Shown: in pieces, positions 1-6,927 of the stretch
How positions within the stretch are numbered: position 1 is the stretch's first letter
Layout of the letters: every line of letters starts with the position of its first letter
Source of the DNA: Pelagophyceae sp. CCMP2097
Lineage: Eukaryota > Sar > Pelagophyceae
Direction of reading: 5' to 3'
DNA: 10,499 nucleotides
Assembly (NCBI GenBank): GCA_026770575.1
Contig: MU658019.1
Span: 5,177-15,675, forward strand
Program-made: the position numbers and the translations under genes
The notes under the pieces: model-generated
The model's input: the letters and a program-made list of their open reading frames with translations, nothing else
Database searches by the model: none
Told to the model about the DNA's origin: nothing

Positions 1-240
1 CAGCCCATCAAACGGTCCGTCCCGGACAAACATTACAACCAGCCCGTCCCGGACGGAGATTCTAAACACCTTCCATCGCCCGTCGCGCCCTCCACGGGAC
101 CCCTCCGAACTGACTACCCTCGCCCACGACCGACCTACCCTCGCCCACTGTGACGACCTCACCGAATTCGCGAATCCCTCTTATCCACCAGCTCCGAAGC
201 CCGGCGACCTCTATCCGTTCAACGGATTACCTGTGAGACC
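1..240. repeat. gene-free left margin with short direct repeats
   Basis: I see no supportable gene here. Two pairs of direct repeats are visible: CCGTCCCGGAC at 17-27 and 44-54, and CTACCCTCGCCCAC at 114-127 and 135-148 (21-nt period). The stretch lies just past the 3' end of the minus-strand gene that finishes near 241. No function is inferred. Confidence 0.4.
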
Positions 241-1129
241 CTAGTACAGAAGGGGGCCGTCGGACATTCGGAACTCGATGCCGACGCCGTTGTCTTAACA
301 AGACGAGGATGCCTTCCAAGCAGCGGCGCCAGGGCCGCTTGACGCCCGCGAGGACGTCGCCGGCGTGGAGCGCGTCGAACTCGGCGCCGCCGTTCACGGC
401 GTGCACGGCCAGCGAGGCGTGCGAGACGGCTCTAGCGTGCGGCCCGCGGCCGGGCAGGTCGTGGAACCGAGAATCGCCTTGCAGCAACACGTCGAGCGGG
501 TAGAGGAGGAGGCCGAGGAACACGTCGTCGTGCCACCATCTGCCCCGCACCCAGCACCCGACGACGCCCGCGGGCCGAAGAGCGCCGTCTTGCCGCGACC
601 GCAAGCCGTGGCCAAAGTCGGCCTGCTTCCGAGACAGCGCCGACGCCACGCGGCGCGGTAGCACCTAGGCCGACGTCGTGATCCCCCGTCGTACTCGCCC
701 CGGAACCACCGGCACGCCCTCGGGGCAGCCCGCTTCGGCGCCGCCGCGGCCGCCACCGAGCGCCGCCGCGAGGAGATCGACGACGCGCCGCCGTGCACGT
801 CTGCCGGTTCGCGGCCTCGACGCCGACGCCTAGGGCACCGAGGTGCAACGCCGCACGCACCGGGGCCCGCGGCGTGCGCCCTCGCGCGGAAGGTGACGCC
901 GGCGGTGACACGCGTTGACGCCGCGGCCTTCGACCGCGCGGTGCGCCAGGCCCCAGAGGTCTTCGCCGCGGCGGTACGTCAGCGCCGCCGCAGCGCCGTC
1001 CACTGTAAAGTCGAGCCGCCAGGCCGCGGCCGCCGCAGCGGGCCCGGCCTCGTCCGGCGGCCGCTCGACGCCGCGCGGCGACACCGAAACGCACAGGCCC
1101 AGCGCGGCGAGCCGGCGCAGCAACGGCAT
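241..1129 (-). CDS. possible secreted glycosyltransferase-like gene, exon structure unresolved or decayed
   Basis: The ATG at 1127-1129 opens a frame beginning MPLLRRLAALGLCVSVSPRG, a plausible ER signal peptide, followed by a block with FTVDGAAAALTYRRGEDLWG. After about 75 codons this frame degrades into Arg-rich sequence, while a frame one base away continues with protein-like text (CVTAGVTFRARAHAAG). A third frame holds VVDLLAAALGG and CPEGVPVV. Around 400-560 the sequence reads WHDDVFLGLLLYPLDV then SRFHDLPG, which recalls the acidic E/D-D-V-x-x-G motif of GT31-type glycosyltransferases. A possible last exon (241-293) follows a TTAAG acceptor and encodes NGVGIEFRMSDGPLLY before a TAG. I could not find a set of GT-AG introns that joins these pieces, so this may be a pseudogene, a gene with small introns, or affected by sequence errors. 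The family assignment is weak. Confidence 0.33.
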
Positions 1130-1317
1130 GGCGCCGCGGACCGCCCGCGAAAAAGGGCCTTCGAAAAAGGGCCTTCGGAAGAATTTGAAAAATTTGAATC
1201 TTTTCGGATCAGCGCTCGACCCGGTTCGGGCTGCATCCCGCACTCGGGCCGGTTCCAGCTCAGTGCACTCTCGTGCAAGGAGCGTGCAGATGCGTGGCAG
1301 AGAAGGCGCCTAGTCGC
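1130..1317. promoter_or_regulatory. short intergenic upstream region with tandem 14-mers
   Basis: This gap lies between the RsuA-type gene (ends at 1318) and the start of the minus-strand gene at 1129, so it should contain the latter's promoter. It contains GAAAAAGGGCCTTC twice in tandem (1149-1162 and 1163-1176), then an AT-rich pair of GAATTTGAA-like words, unusual in this GC-rich setting. No TATA box is evident. A regulatory role is inferred from position only. Confidence 0.3.
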
Positions 1318-2277
1318 TTAGGACTCGAGTTGCGGCCGCTCTGGACCCGAGGACGTCGTCGGCGTCGTTGGCGATGCGGTCGGCTCGGGGGTCGAGTGCG
1401 CTGGTCGATTCTCCGCGGCGGCGTCGGCGGCGGCGTAGAGCCGGGCGACCTCGTCGGGGTTGAGCCTTCGCGAATGGCCTTCGGGAAGGTCCTCGAGGTC
1501 GACGCCGGCGAACGATCGCCGGTGGAGCGCAAGGAGCGGCCGGCCAACGAGGGCGAACATGTGCTTGACCTGGTGGTACGCGCCGCCGGTGACCGCGAGC
1601 TCTACGGCGGCGCCCTCGACGGTGGCACCCTCGACGGCGGCGCCGCGGTGGGGGCCTCGCCGCGCCGAAACGTTGGCCGCCGCGCCGCAGACGACGCGGC
1701 GGCTCTTCTTCGTGAGCGCGACACCCGCGGCAAGCTGGCGTATCGCGCCTTCGTCGAGGGGTGAAGAAGTGCGCAGCGTCGCGACGTAGATTTTAGGGAC
1801 GTTGGATTCCGGGTCGAGGAGCGCTCTCGAGAGCTTTCCATCCGTGGTGAAGAGGAGCAGCCCCGTCGTGTCATAGTCCAGTCTGCCGACGGCCATGCAG
1901 TGCCGATTTTGAGTGTCGCCGTCGAGGAGTTCGTAGGCCGACGGCCGGGGGTCGTCGTACTTTTCTCCGTTTGCGTCGAGGCGCGTCGCCCGCGTGCCCG
2001 AGAGGTAGCCCGCGGGCTTGTGCAGCAATACGTGGAGCGCCGCGGCGCACGCCGGTGAAACGGCGGCGCCGTCGCACTCAACGATGTCCCCGGGTGAAAT
2101 AAGCGCGGCGAGGTCCGTGCACACGCCGCCGTTGACGACGACGCGGCCCACCTTGATCTGGCGCGCCGCGGCCGCGCGGCTCGGTGCCGCCCCGCGCAGA
2201 GGCAGGTACCGCACGAGCGGGAGCGCATCGCCGGGACCGTCGGCCGGCGACGCGGAGCACTCGAGCTGCGACGACAT
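1318..2277 (-). CDS. rsuA: RsuA-family pseudouridine synthase (S4 domain plus catalytic domain)
   Basis: Intronless gene of 319 residues. Residues 20-70 form an S4 RNA-binding domain (IKVGRVVVNGG, then SPGDIVECDG). The catalytic domain follows: LHVLLHKPAGYLSGT at 81-95, the GRLDYDTTGLLLFTTDG motif from 131 with catalytic Asp134, PKIYVATL near 161, and GAYHQVKHMFALVGRPLLAL at 242-261. Family members isomerise a uridine in rRNA; the RsuA branch modifies the small-subunit rRNA. The ATG at 2275-2277 is the only in-frame ATG upstream of the S4 domain, so only about 18 residues precede it and no clear organelle targeting peptide is visible. In a eukaryote this family normally serves plastid or mitochondrial ribosomes, so a missed upstream exon is possible. 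The C-terminal 30 residues are a Pro/Ser/Thr tail not found in the bacterial enzyme. It is transcribed divergently from the PDCD2 gene. The symbol marks the family, not proven orthology. Confidence 0.92.
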   Translation of the reverse strand: MSSQLECSASPADGPGDALPLVRYLPLRGAAPSRAAAARQIKVGRVVVNGGVCTDLAALISPGDIVECDGAAVSPACAAALHVLLHKPAGYLSGTRATRLDANGEKYDDPRPSAYELLDGDTQNRHCMAVGRLDYDTTGLLLFTTDGKLSRALLDPESNVPKIYVATLRTSSPLDEGAIRQLAAGVALTKKSRRVVCGAAANVSARRGPHRGAAVEGATVEGAAVELAVTGGAYHQVKHMFALVGRPLLALHRRSFAGVDLEDLPEGHSRRLNPDEVARLYAAADAAAENRPAHSTPEPTASPTTPTTSSGPERPQLES

Positions 2278-2382
2278 CGGGCGCCGCCGGCCGAGACCGT
2301 AATTGCGCTGCGACCGCGGCGAAGTCGCGGGCGCGGCGATGGGCGCGTCGCTGCGGCGATGCCTCCGCGGCCCTCGAGAGGG

Positions 2383-2391
2383 CCCGCGACC
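2383..2391. repeat. left copy of 9-bp target-site duplication
   Basis: CCCGCGACC here is repeated exactly at 3048-3056, immediately outside the right inverted end of the 2392-3047 element. On the left, five bases (TATAG) separate the copy from the inverted repeat core, a small asymmetry. Confidence 0.65.
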
Positions 2392-3047
2392 TATAGCTAG
2401 GCTGTTAGTTACCTGGGGTTTTACCGTAAAGTCACGTAATTACTCGTTATTACTGGGCATGGCAGTAATATGCAGTAATATCGCCAAAAATGGTTACTGC
2501 TCTACAAAAAAATCCTTTAGAGCGCATGAGAGCTCTCTACGTGCCCTCTGGGCGACTAGGAGCCTAGCACGCCACTCGGCCGAGCATTTGAAGTTTTTTT
2601 GGGTGGTCGGCGCGGATGTCGGCGATCATGTCGTGCAGGCCCTCGTTGATGTGGTAGGCGGATCCCTCGTCTGCGGCGGCGTCGTCTGCGGCGTCGTCGT
2701 CTTTCACCAAGAAAGCGTACACGACGTAGCAGGGAGTCAGCGGGTCGTCACTAATCTTTGTGGCCCAAATAATTTCCGTAATCTTGTGGATGCGGCCCTT
2801 CGGAGGCACGACAACGATGTCCGACATGTCGTCGGCTTGAGACAGCCGACCACCCTTTTGAATCGTTTTCGCCAAAGTCGAGTGGAATTCACAGCCAGTC
2901 GTTCAAAAGTTGGGGAGAAGCAAAGTCGTTTCGCACTTGCCGAGTAAACGGACCGCAGCGCGCTGGATTTTTGACTTGCGGAGTAACGCAATTACCTCGG
3001 ATTTCTTTACCTCGGAGTAATGAGTAACCAAGTAACTAACAGCCTAG
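2392..3047. mobile_element. non-autonomous DNA transposon, 656 bp, with inverted ends
   Basis: The ends are inverted copies: GCTAGGCTGTTAGTTAC at 2396-2412 and its exact reverse complement at 3032-3048 (the last base is shared with the flanking duplication). The flanks CCCGCGACC (2383-2391 and 3048-3056) form a 9-bp direct repeat, as expected of a target-site duplication. Subterminal regions on both sides are rich in TTACT/AGTAA words, so the ends remain loosely complementary beyond the perfect core. Overall composition is more AT-rich than the neighbouring genes. No transposase-like protein is present, so it would need a helper in trans. An 8-9 bp duplication suits hAT or Mutator-like elements, but the terminal bases do not settle which. 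It carries an internal 88-codon open frame, listed separately. Confidence 0.75.
2564..2827 (-). CDS. small unrecognised open frame inside the transposon
   Basis: From the ATG at 2825-2827 this frame encodes 87 residues beginning MSDIVVVPPKGRIHKITEII and ending at a TAG (2564-2566). The frame is open for 16 more codons upstream with no ATG before a TGA at 2888-2890, so it could also be an exon. The sequence has a mixed, protein-like composition: a hydrophobic stretch (PCYVVYAFLV), then an acidic Asp/Ala run, then HINEGLHDMIADIRADHPKK. I do not recognise the family. Its position inside a non-autonomous element suggests a captured host exon or the remnant of an element-encoded protein. Chance openness cannot be excluded. 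Confidence 0.35.
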   Translation of the reverse strand: MSDIVVVPPKGRIHKITEIIWATKISDDPLTPCYVVYAFLVKDDDAADDAAADEGSAYHINEGLHDMIADIRADHPKKLQMLGRVAC

Positions 3048-3056
3048 CCCGCGACC
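3048..3056. repeat. right copy of 9-bp target-site duplication
   Basis: Exact copy of CCCGCGACC at 2383-2391, directly abutting the right inverted end of the 656-bp element. Only four bases (CAGG) separate it from the TA that begins the next element. Confidence 0.65.
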
Positions 3057-3060
3057 CAGG

Positions 3061-3428
3061 TACTGGACGACCCGGCCAACTTCCCATAAGTCCATAAACC
3101 CCGGCCAAAAATCGAAGTACGAAAACAAAAAGCGGGAAAATCAAAAAGTACGAAACTCCCACTCTTAACCCCTCCCAGTTTGTGCACACCAAAAATTCCG
3201 ACTTCCCGCCGAAAATCGTAGATTCTGGGCTCCATTTCAACTGAAATGGAGCCAATAACCTTGATTTTCACATGAAATTGCTGGATTTAAATTATTGAGT
3301 GAAGTTTTTGAAATATTGAAAAAGTTCAATTTTTAAAAATATTTCCCGCCCACAGAAACGGAACAGCGAAACCGAAAGCGGGTTTTCCCGTGGGGTGCAA
3401 ACCGGGAAAGTGGCCGGGTCGTCCAGTA
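3061..3428. mobile_element. TA-flanked MITE (Tc1/mariner-like ends), 368 bp
   Basis: The element is bounded by TA at 3061-3062 and TA at 3427-3428. Inside these are 23-bp inverted ends starting CTGGACGACCCGGCCA (3063-3085) and ending with the complementary copy (3404-3426), with two mismatches. A TA duplication with inverted ends of this kind is typical of Tc1/mariner-type MITEs. The interior is AT-rich, carries no credible coding sequence and contains a perfect 12+2+12 palindrome at 3228-3253. The right end lies about 155 bp upstream of the PDCD2 ATG. Confidence 0.8.
3228..3253. repeat. perfect 26-nt palindrome inside the TA-flanked MITE
   Basis: GGCTCCATTTCA at 3228-3239 is followed by a two-base spacer (AC) and its exact reverse complement TGAAATGGAGCC at 3242-3253. 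It sits near the centre of the 368-bp element and can form a long hairpin or cruciform. Its role is unknown. Confidence 0.85.
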
Positions 3429-3460
3429 TATACGTTTATATAGGAATTCCTAGGAATTCC
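3423..3460 (+). promoter_or_regulatory. TATA-like and tandem decamer motif upstream of PDCD2
   Basis: TATATACGTTTATATAGG (3426-3443) spans the right edge of the MITE and offers two TATA-like words. It is followed by two exact tandem copies of the decamer TAGGAATTCC (3441-3460). The ATG of the PDCD2 gene is at 3584. The palindromic word TAGGAATTCCTAGG recurs at 10137-10150, upstream of the sensor kinase locus. A promoter role is inferred from position. Confidence 0.35.
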
Positions 3461-3583
3461 AAATTCAAAAAAGCTGGCTTTTTGCGAGGGTCGAAGTGCG
3501 AGGACGTGGTGCCTTCTCTGAAAAGTTACGTCTGGCGATAAGAAGTGAAACGGCGGCAGCGGCTCCTAGAGGTCGCGTCCAAG

Positions 3584-4984
3584 ATGAGCGTCTCGCTCGG
3601 CGTCGTCGACCTACAGACGGCGCAGCGGAGCGACTCGTGGCTCGGCGGCTCGCCGAAGTGGCTCGGCGGGCTGCCGCCGCCGACGCCCGCTTGCGCCGCC
3701 TGCGGAGACGCGCTCGCCTTCGTCGCCCAGATCGGCGCGCCCGTCTACGGCCCGCGCGCGCTCCACATCTTCGGCTGTCGCAGGGGCTGCGCCGCCGCCG
3801 GCTGCTGGCGCGCGCTCCGCTCGCAGCCGCGCGCGGCCGCGCCGGTCGCGCGCGCCGCGGCGCCGGCCGCCGTGCTCGCCGCGGCGGCCGCCGCGCCGCC
3901 TCCAAAGGCCCCGGCGGCCGCCGCGGGATGGGACTGGGGTGCCGACGACGACGACGGCGACCTCGACGACTTGGAGGTACGACCGCGCCTCGCTGCCGTG
4001 GCCGCCTCTGTGACTGGAGGCCCGCGGCACCGAGCGCGCGGTAGGCTCTGCTTCAGACGCACGAATTGGGCGGCGGCGGCGGGGCGTTCATCCCCGCGGC
4101 GCCCCCTCGCCGCGATCCCGCATCGCCCGCGACGCCCGTGCCGCCGCCGCCTCCCGACGAGGCCGCGGCGCCCACGGCTGAGCCCACGGCGCCCGTGGAG
4201 CCCGCGTTCGCGCGCGTCGAAGTCTTTTGGACGGCCGCTGCCGCGTCGAAGAGGGCGGCGATCGACGGTGCCTCGGACGACGACGACTCGGACTACGACG
4301 GCGGCGCGAGCGACGACGACGATGACGTGAGCCTCGTGCACCCTATGAAAGGGTCGCTTTGTCGACTCGGAACCTCTGCGTGAAAAGGCTCGGACGCGCG
4401 CGCGCGCGTACCTCGAGGGCGACGCAGTCCAAAGCAGCGCCTTGAAGATTGCCCTACCTCGGAAGGAGAAAAAACTCCCTCGAGCGCGCCGTCGTGTCGG
4501 CCGTCTTCAGGGGTCGGCGTCGTCACTTTGCGTCCGTCGTGTGCGCCAAGCGGCGGCGTAGGAGCTCGAGGGCGCGACGCGGGACCTCATCGAGCAGTCG
4601 CTCGTCGCGGCGCGGGCGGCACCGGGCGGGCCCGGCGCCGCGGGCGGCGGCGGCGGCGGCGCGGGCGAGGCGTACGAGCGGCCGCCGCCTACGACGCGCG
4701 CGGCGCTGCGCTTCGCTGCGGTACTACGGCGGTCGCCGCACCAAGTCGTGCGCTACGCCTACGGCGCGGCGCCGCTGTGGCCCGCGGCGGCGGCGCCGGC
4801 GGCGGCGGGCAAATGCGCGTGCGGCACGCGGCGCGTCTTCGAGGTGCAGCTCGTCCCGCAGGCCATCTACTACCTCGGCGCCTCAGCCATGGACTGGGGC
4901 ACCGTCGCTGTCTGGTCCTGCGAGGACTCGTGCGACGTCGCAGGCGAGGAACTCGTCGTCGTCGCGCCGGGCGCCGGCGCGTAG
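3584..4984 (+). CDS. PDCD2: PDCD2/Tsr4-family 40S ribosome-assembly chaperone, three exons
   Basis: Exons 3584-3976, 4057-4326 and 4562-4984 give 361 residues. Both introns (80 nt GTACGA..TTCAG; 235 nt GTGAGC..GTAG) are phase 0. The ATG lies in AAGATGA, a good eukaryotic context. Residues 19-79 match the N-terminal PDCD2 module: WLGGSPKWLGGLPPP, a CAAC pair (Cys37, Cys40), AFVAQIGAPVYG, and HIFGCRRGCAAAGCW with Cys65, Cys69 and Cys74, followed by RSQ. A low-complexity linker follows (Ala/Pro-rich, acidic runs near 120 and 206-221). The C-terminal module is diagnostic: RRSPHQVVRYAYGAAPLW, CACGTRRVFEVQLVPQAIYY, then MDWGTVAVWSCEDSCD. PDCD2 and yeast Tsr4 act in the cytosol as dedicated chaperones for ribosomal protein uS5 (RPS2). 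PDCD2 versus PDCD2L cannot be separated here. The second acceptor has a poor pyrimidine tract but is the site that restores the frame. Confidence 0.9.
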
Positions 4985-5293
4985 CCCCGCGGGCGCGCGC
5001 CCCGGCGAGGCCCCACTCTTAAAAGACATGGCACACGTCTGAGTCTGAGGCGTCGGCCGAAGCGAGAGCCGGGACCGACCTCCTGCGTCGGTCGACGTCG
5101 GCTGGGCCTCGGACCTTCACGGCGCATCGGCGGGGTCCCTCGCGTCTCCGAAGGTCTGGACCGCGGTTCCTCGGCGCGGCGTCGCGCGTCGGTGGTCCAG
5201 GCGATTCACAAAGTACTATTGGTTAGTAGTACGACAGAGACGGCCTTTGCGGCCTCGTCAATCTGGCCGTCGAACGGCTGCGGGCACGGCGCC
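4985..5293. other. convergent intergenic region
   Basis: This 309-bp gap lies between the 3' ends of the plus-strand PDCD2 gene and the minus-strand carrier gene. I see no gene in it. It holds a small inverted repeat, GTACTA (5213-5218) and TAGTAC (5227-5232) with an 8-nt loop, which may form a hairpin in the carrier transcript's 3' region. No clear polyadenylation signal was recognised. Confidence 0.5.
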
Positions 5294-6326
5294 TCAGCAT
5301 CGTTGTTTTCGGTTGAGGCGGACCTGGACGAGGCCGCGCTTGGCCACCTCGTAGAACCCGAAATAAATCGTCGTAAAGGGCATGAGCCACGCGACCCGCG
5401 CCACGGACCCGGCCCACAGCGCTTTATTGCCCTGGGCGGCGAATATAGCGCGGCCGGCGGCAAGGGGCGACGCGTACGTGCCCGCGGCGGCGGTCATCAT
5501 CTGCGTCTTGATGACGTCTAAAGGGTTGGTCACCAGGCCGATGAGGCCGCCCGTGACCGCGGCGGCGAGGAGCTCGTCCGCCGTCTCCGACTGCGAGCGG
5601 CCGCGCGCCTGGGTCACGGCGGCCTTGAAGATGTCGTAAAGACCGAGCTCGAGCATCGTGTACGGCACGTCGCGGACGAGCGTCGCGGCGTAGCCCGTGT
5701 AGAGGCCGCGGAAGCCCTCTTCCGTGAGGAGGCGCTTCACGCCGACTGCGAGCGATGGGTAAATCCCCGCCTGGAGCCGCTGCTTGAGCAGCTCGCCGGG
5801 GACGAGGATGACGGAGGACGCGATGAACGCCACGGCAGCGCAGCCGAACGATGACGCCGCCAGGTGCTCCTGCGGCACGTTGACGGCGCACCAACGCTTG
5901 CACTTTTCGTACCTAGATCAGCGCCGCATTCGGACACGGCTGCGCGGCCGGCGCGGCGACGCACGTGGCGAACTTGACGGCGCCGCTCAGGCCGTCGGCG
6001 ATGGCGTAGGGCACGACGCCGTCGTAGAACGGGCCGATGCCGCCCTTTGCTGAGAGCTTTTTGATCGCGGCGCCGAGCGAGATGCCGCCCGCCTGCTGCA
6101 CCGTCTTGACCGTGTCGACGGGATGCATGGCGACGTCGCCCAACGCCGTCGCGAGCGCGCCCGCGATGACGATCTCGTAGATGTTCGGGACCAACGGGTC
6201 CACCGCCCCCCCGCGCACCGCCTTCGCCGCCGGCGCCGGCGCCGGCGCCGCAACCGGCGCCGCCTTCTTCAGCGCCGCCGCGCCCGACGCCAGCAGCGCC
6301 AGCACGCAGGCCAGGCCGCCGCGCAT
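5294..6326 (-). CDS. SLC25 carrier resembling S-adenosylmethionine transporters, with N-terminal signal peptide
   Basis: Exons 5965-6326 and 5294-5912 are joined by a 52-nt phase-2 intron (GTGCGT..TCTAG), restoring GAVKFATYEKCKRW and giving 326 residues. The three carrier repeats have their signature motifs: HPVDTVK at 68-74, VPGELLKQRLQ at 158-168 and NPLDVIKTQM at 250-259. The second repeat's VPxExxKQRxQ followed by EEGFRGLYTGYAATLVRDVP (185-204) is the pattern of the SAM carrier branch (human SLC25A26, plant SAMC). The likely role is exchange of S-adenosylmethionine for S-adenosylhomocysteine across an organelle inner membrane or envelope. Residues 1-18 (MRGGLACVLALLASGAAA) form an ER-type signal peptide, followed by about 25 Ala/Pro/Lys/Arg-rich residues without acids. 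This bipartite look suggests routing to a complex plastid, unusual for a family that mostly lacks cleaved presequences. Substrate and location are inferred. Confidence 0.88.
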
Positions 6327-6927
6327 CGTGCCGGTCGCCGCGAGGGGAGGAGGGGGCGATGCCTTTGCGTTACGAAGATCAGCGATGGGGCTTAGTGCAA
6401 GGGCAAGTCAAAAGCCGCGGGCCGCAAGCGCCGGCGCGCCGGGCTGCAGCGCCTACGCGGCGGCGGCCGGGAGGCCCCTCGGCGCGCCCCGCCGCGCGGA
6501 CCCCGTGCACCGCCGCCCGGGGCGCGGGGCGGGCGCCTCGGTCGACGGGGGGCCTTCTCGCACGGGGCCGTGCGACTTCGGGTCGGCCCCTCGATGATGC
6601 GCCTATACGCCTCGGTGCTCGGACGACCCCGCCGGGCCGACTCACCCGCGACGCCAGAGCCGTCCCCTCGGGCGACGCTCAGTCGTACGAGCCCGAGCCC
6701 TCGCGCGGGACGACGCGGCTCCAAAACTTTGCCATCCAAAAGTTATCGTATTCAAAACTCGTCGGCGAGGCGGGCCGATGACCGGGCTTCTCGGCGCGGA
6801 GGGTGCGCCGGGAGCGAGCACGGGCTTCGTGGTCGTGCCGTCGTTGTCGTTTGTCGGACCTCGCATAGGCGCGAGCGGCGTCCGGCGCCCTCTTGGGCGG
6901 CCGCGCGCTACGTCGCGGCGGCATGGG
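6327..6927. other. intergenic region, carrier upstream side
   Basis: About 600 bp between the start of the carrier gene (6326, minus) and the stop of the sensor kinase (6928, minus). It should hold the carrier promoter and the kinase 3' UTR. Most of it is very GC-rich and open in several frames by composition. A less GC-rich patch at 6721-6765 contains two similar words (CCAAAACTTT, CCAAAAGTTA). On the minus strand the kinase frame stays open after its TAG from an ATG at 6924 to 6679, ending FWMAKFWSRVVPREG. Its codon third positions are not GC-biased like the genes here, so I do not call it. Confidence 0.4.

Larger units (their letters stand above)
2278..3583. promoter_or_regulatory. divergent promoter region of the RsuA-type and PDCD2 genes, expanded by two transposons
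   Basis: This 1306-bp region separates two genes transcribed away from each other. Subtracting the 656-bp and 368-bp elements and their target duplications leaves about 275 bp of original spacer. The RsuA-proximal part (2278-2391) is GC-rich. The PDCD2-proximal part (3429-3583) contains TATATACGTTTATATAGG at 3426-3443 and a tandem decamer at 3441-3460. A shared bidirectional promoter is inferred from the geometry. Confidence 0.5.

Noticed and set aside
1318..2277. Bacterial contamination as the source of the RsuA-type gene
   Set aside because: It is flanked on the same sequence by eukaryotic intron-bearing genes and has similar composition, so contamination of this single gene is unlikely.
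2303..2947. Plus-strand 214-codon frame running from the RsuA upstream region into the transposon
   Set aside because: It crosses the element boundary and target duplication and lacks domain-like features.
3007..3271. Minus-strand open frames over the TA-flanked MITE
   Set aside because: They run across the inverted end and palindrome, match no family I know, and are better explained as non-coding MITE sequence.
4345..4500. Open stretch inside PDCD2 intron 2 reading FVDSEPLREKARTRARAYLEG
   Set aside because: It looks coding-like, but using it needs an intron of about 25 nt, while the simple 235-nt phase-0 intron joins the acidic linker to ELEGATRDLI directly. It remains a possible alternative exon.
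6679..6924. Minus-strand frame continuing in frame after the kinase TAG at 6928-6930, ending FWMAKFWSRVVPREG
   Set aside because: It could hint at another readthrough extension, but most of it is Arg-rich low-complexity text and its codon third positions are not GC-biased like the accepted genes.
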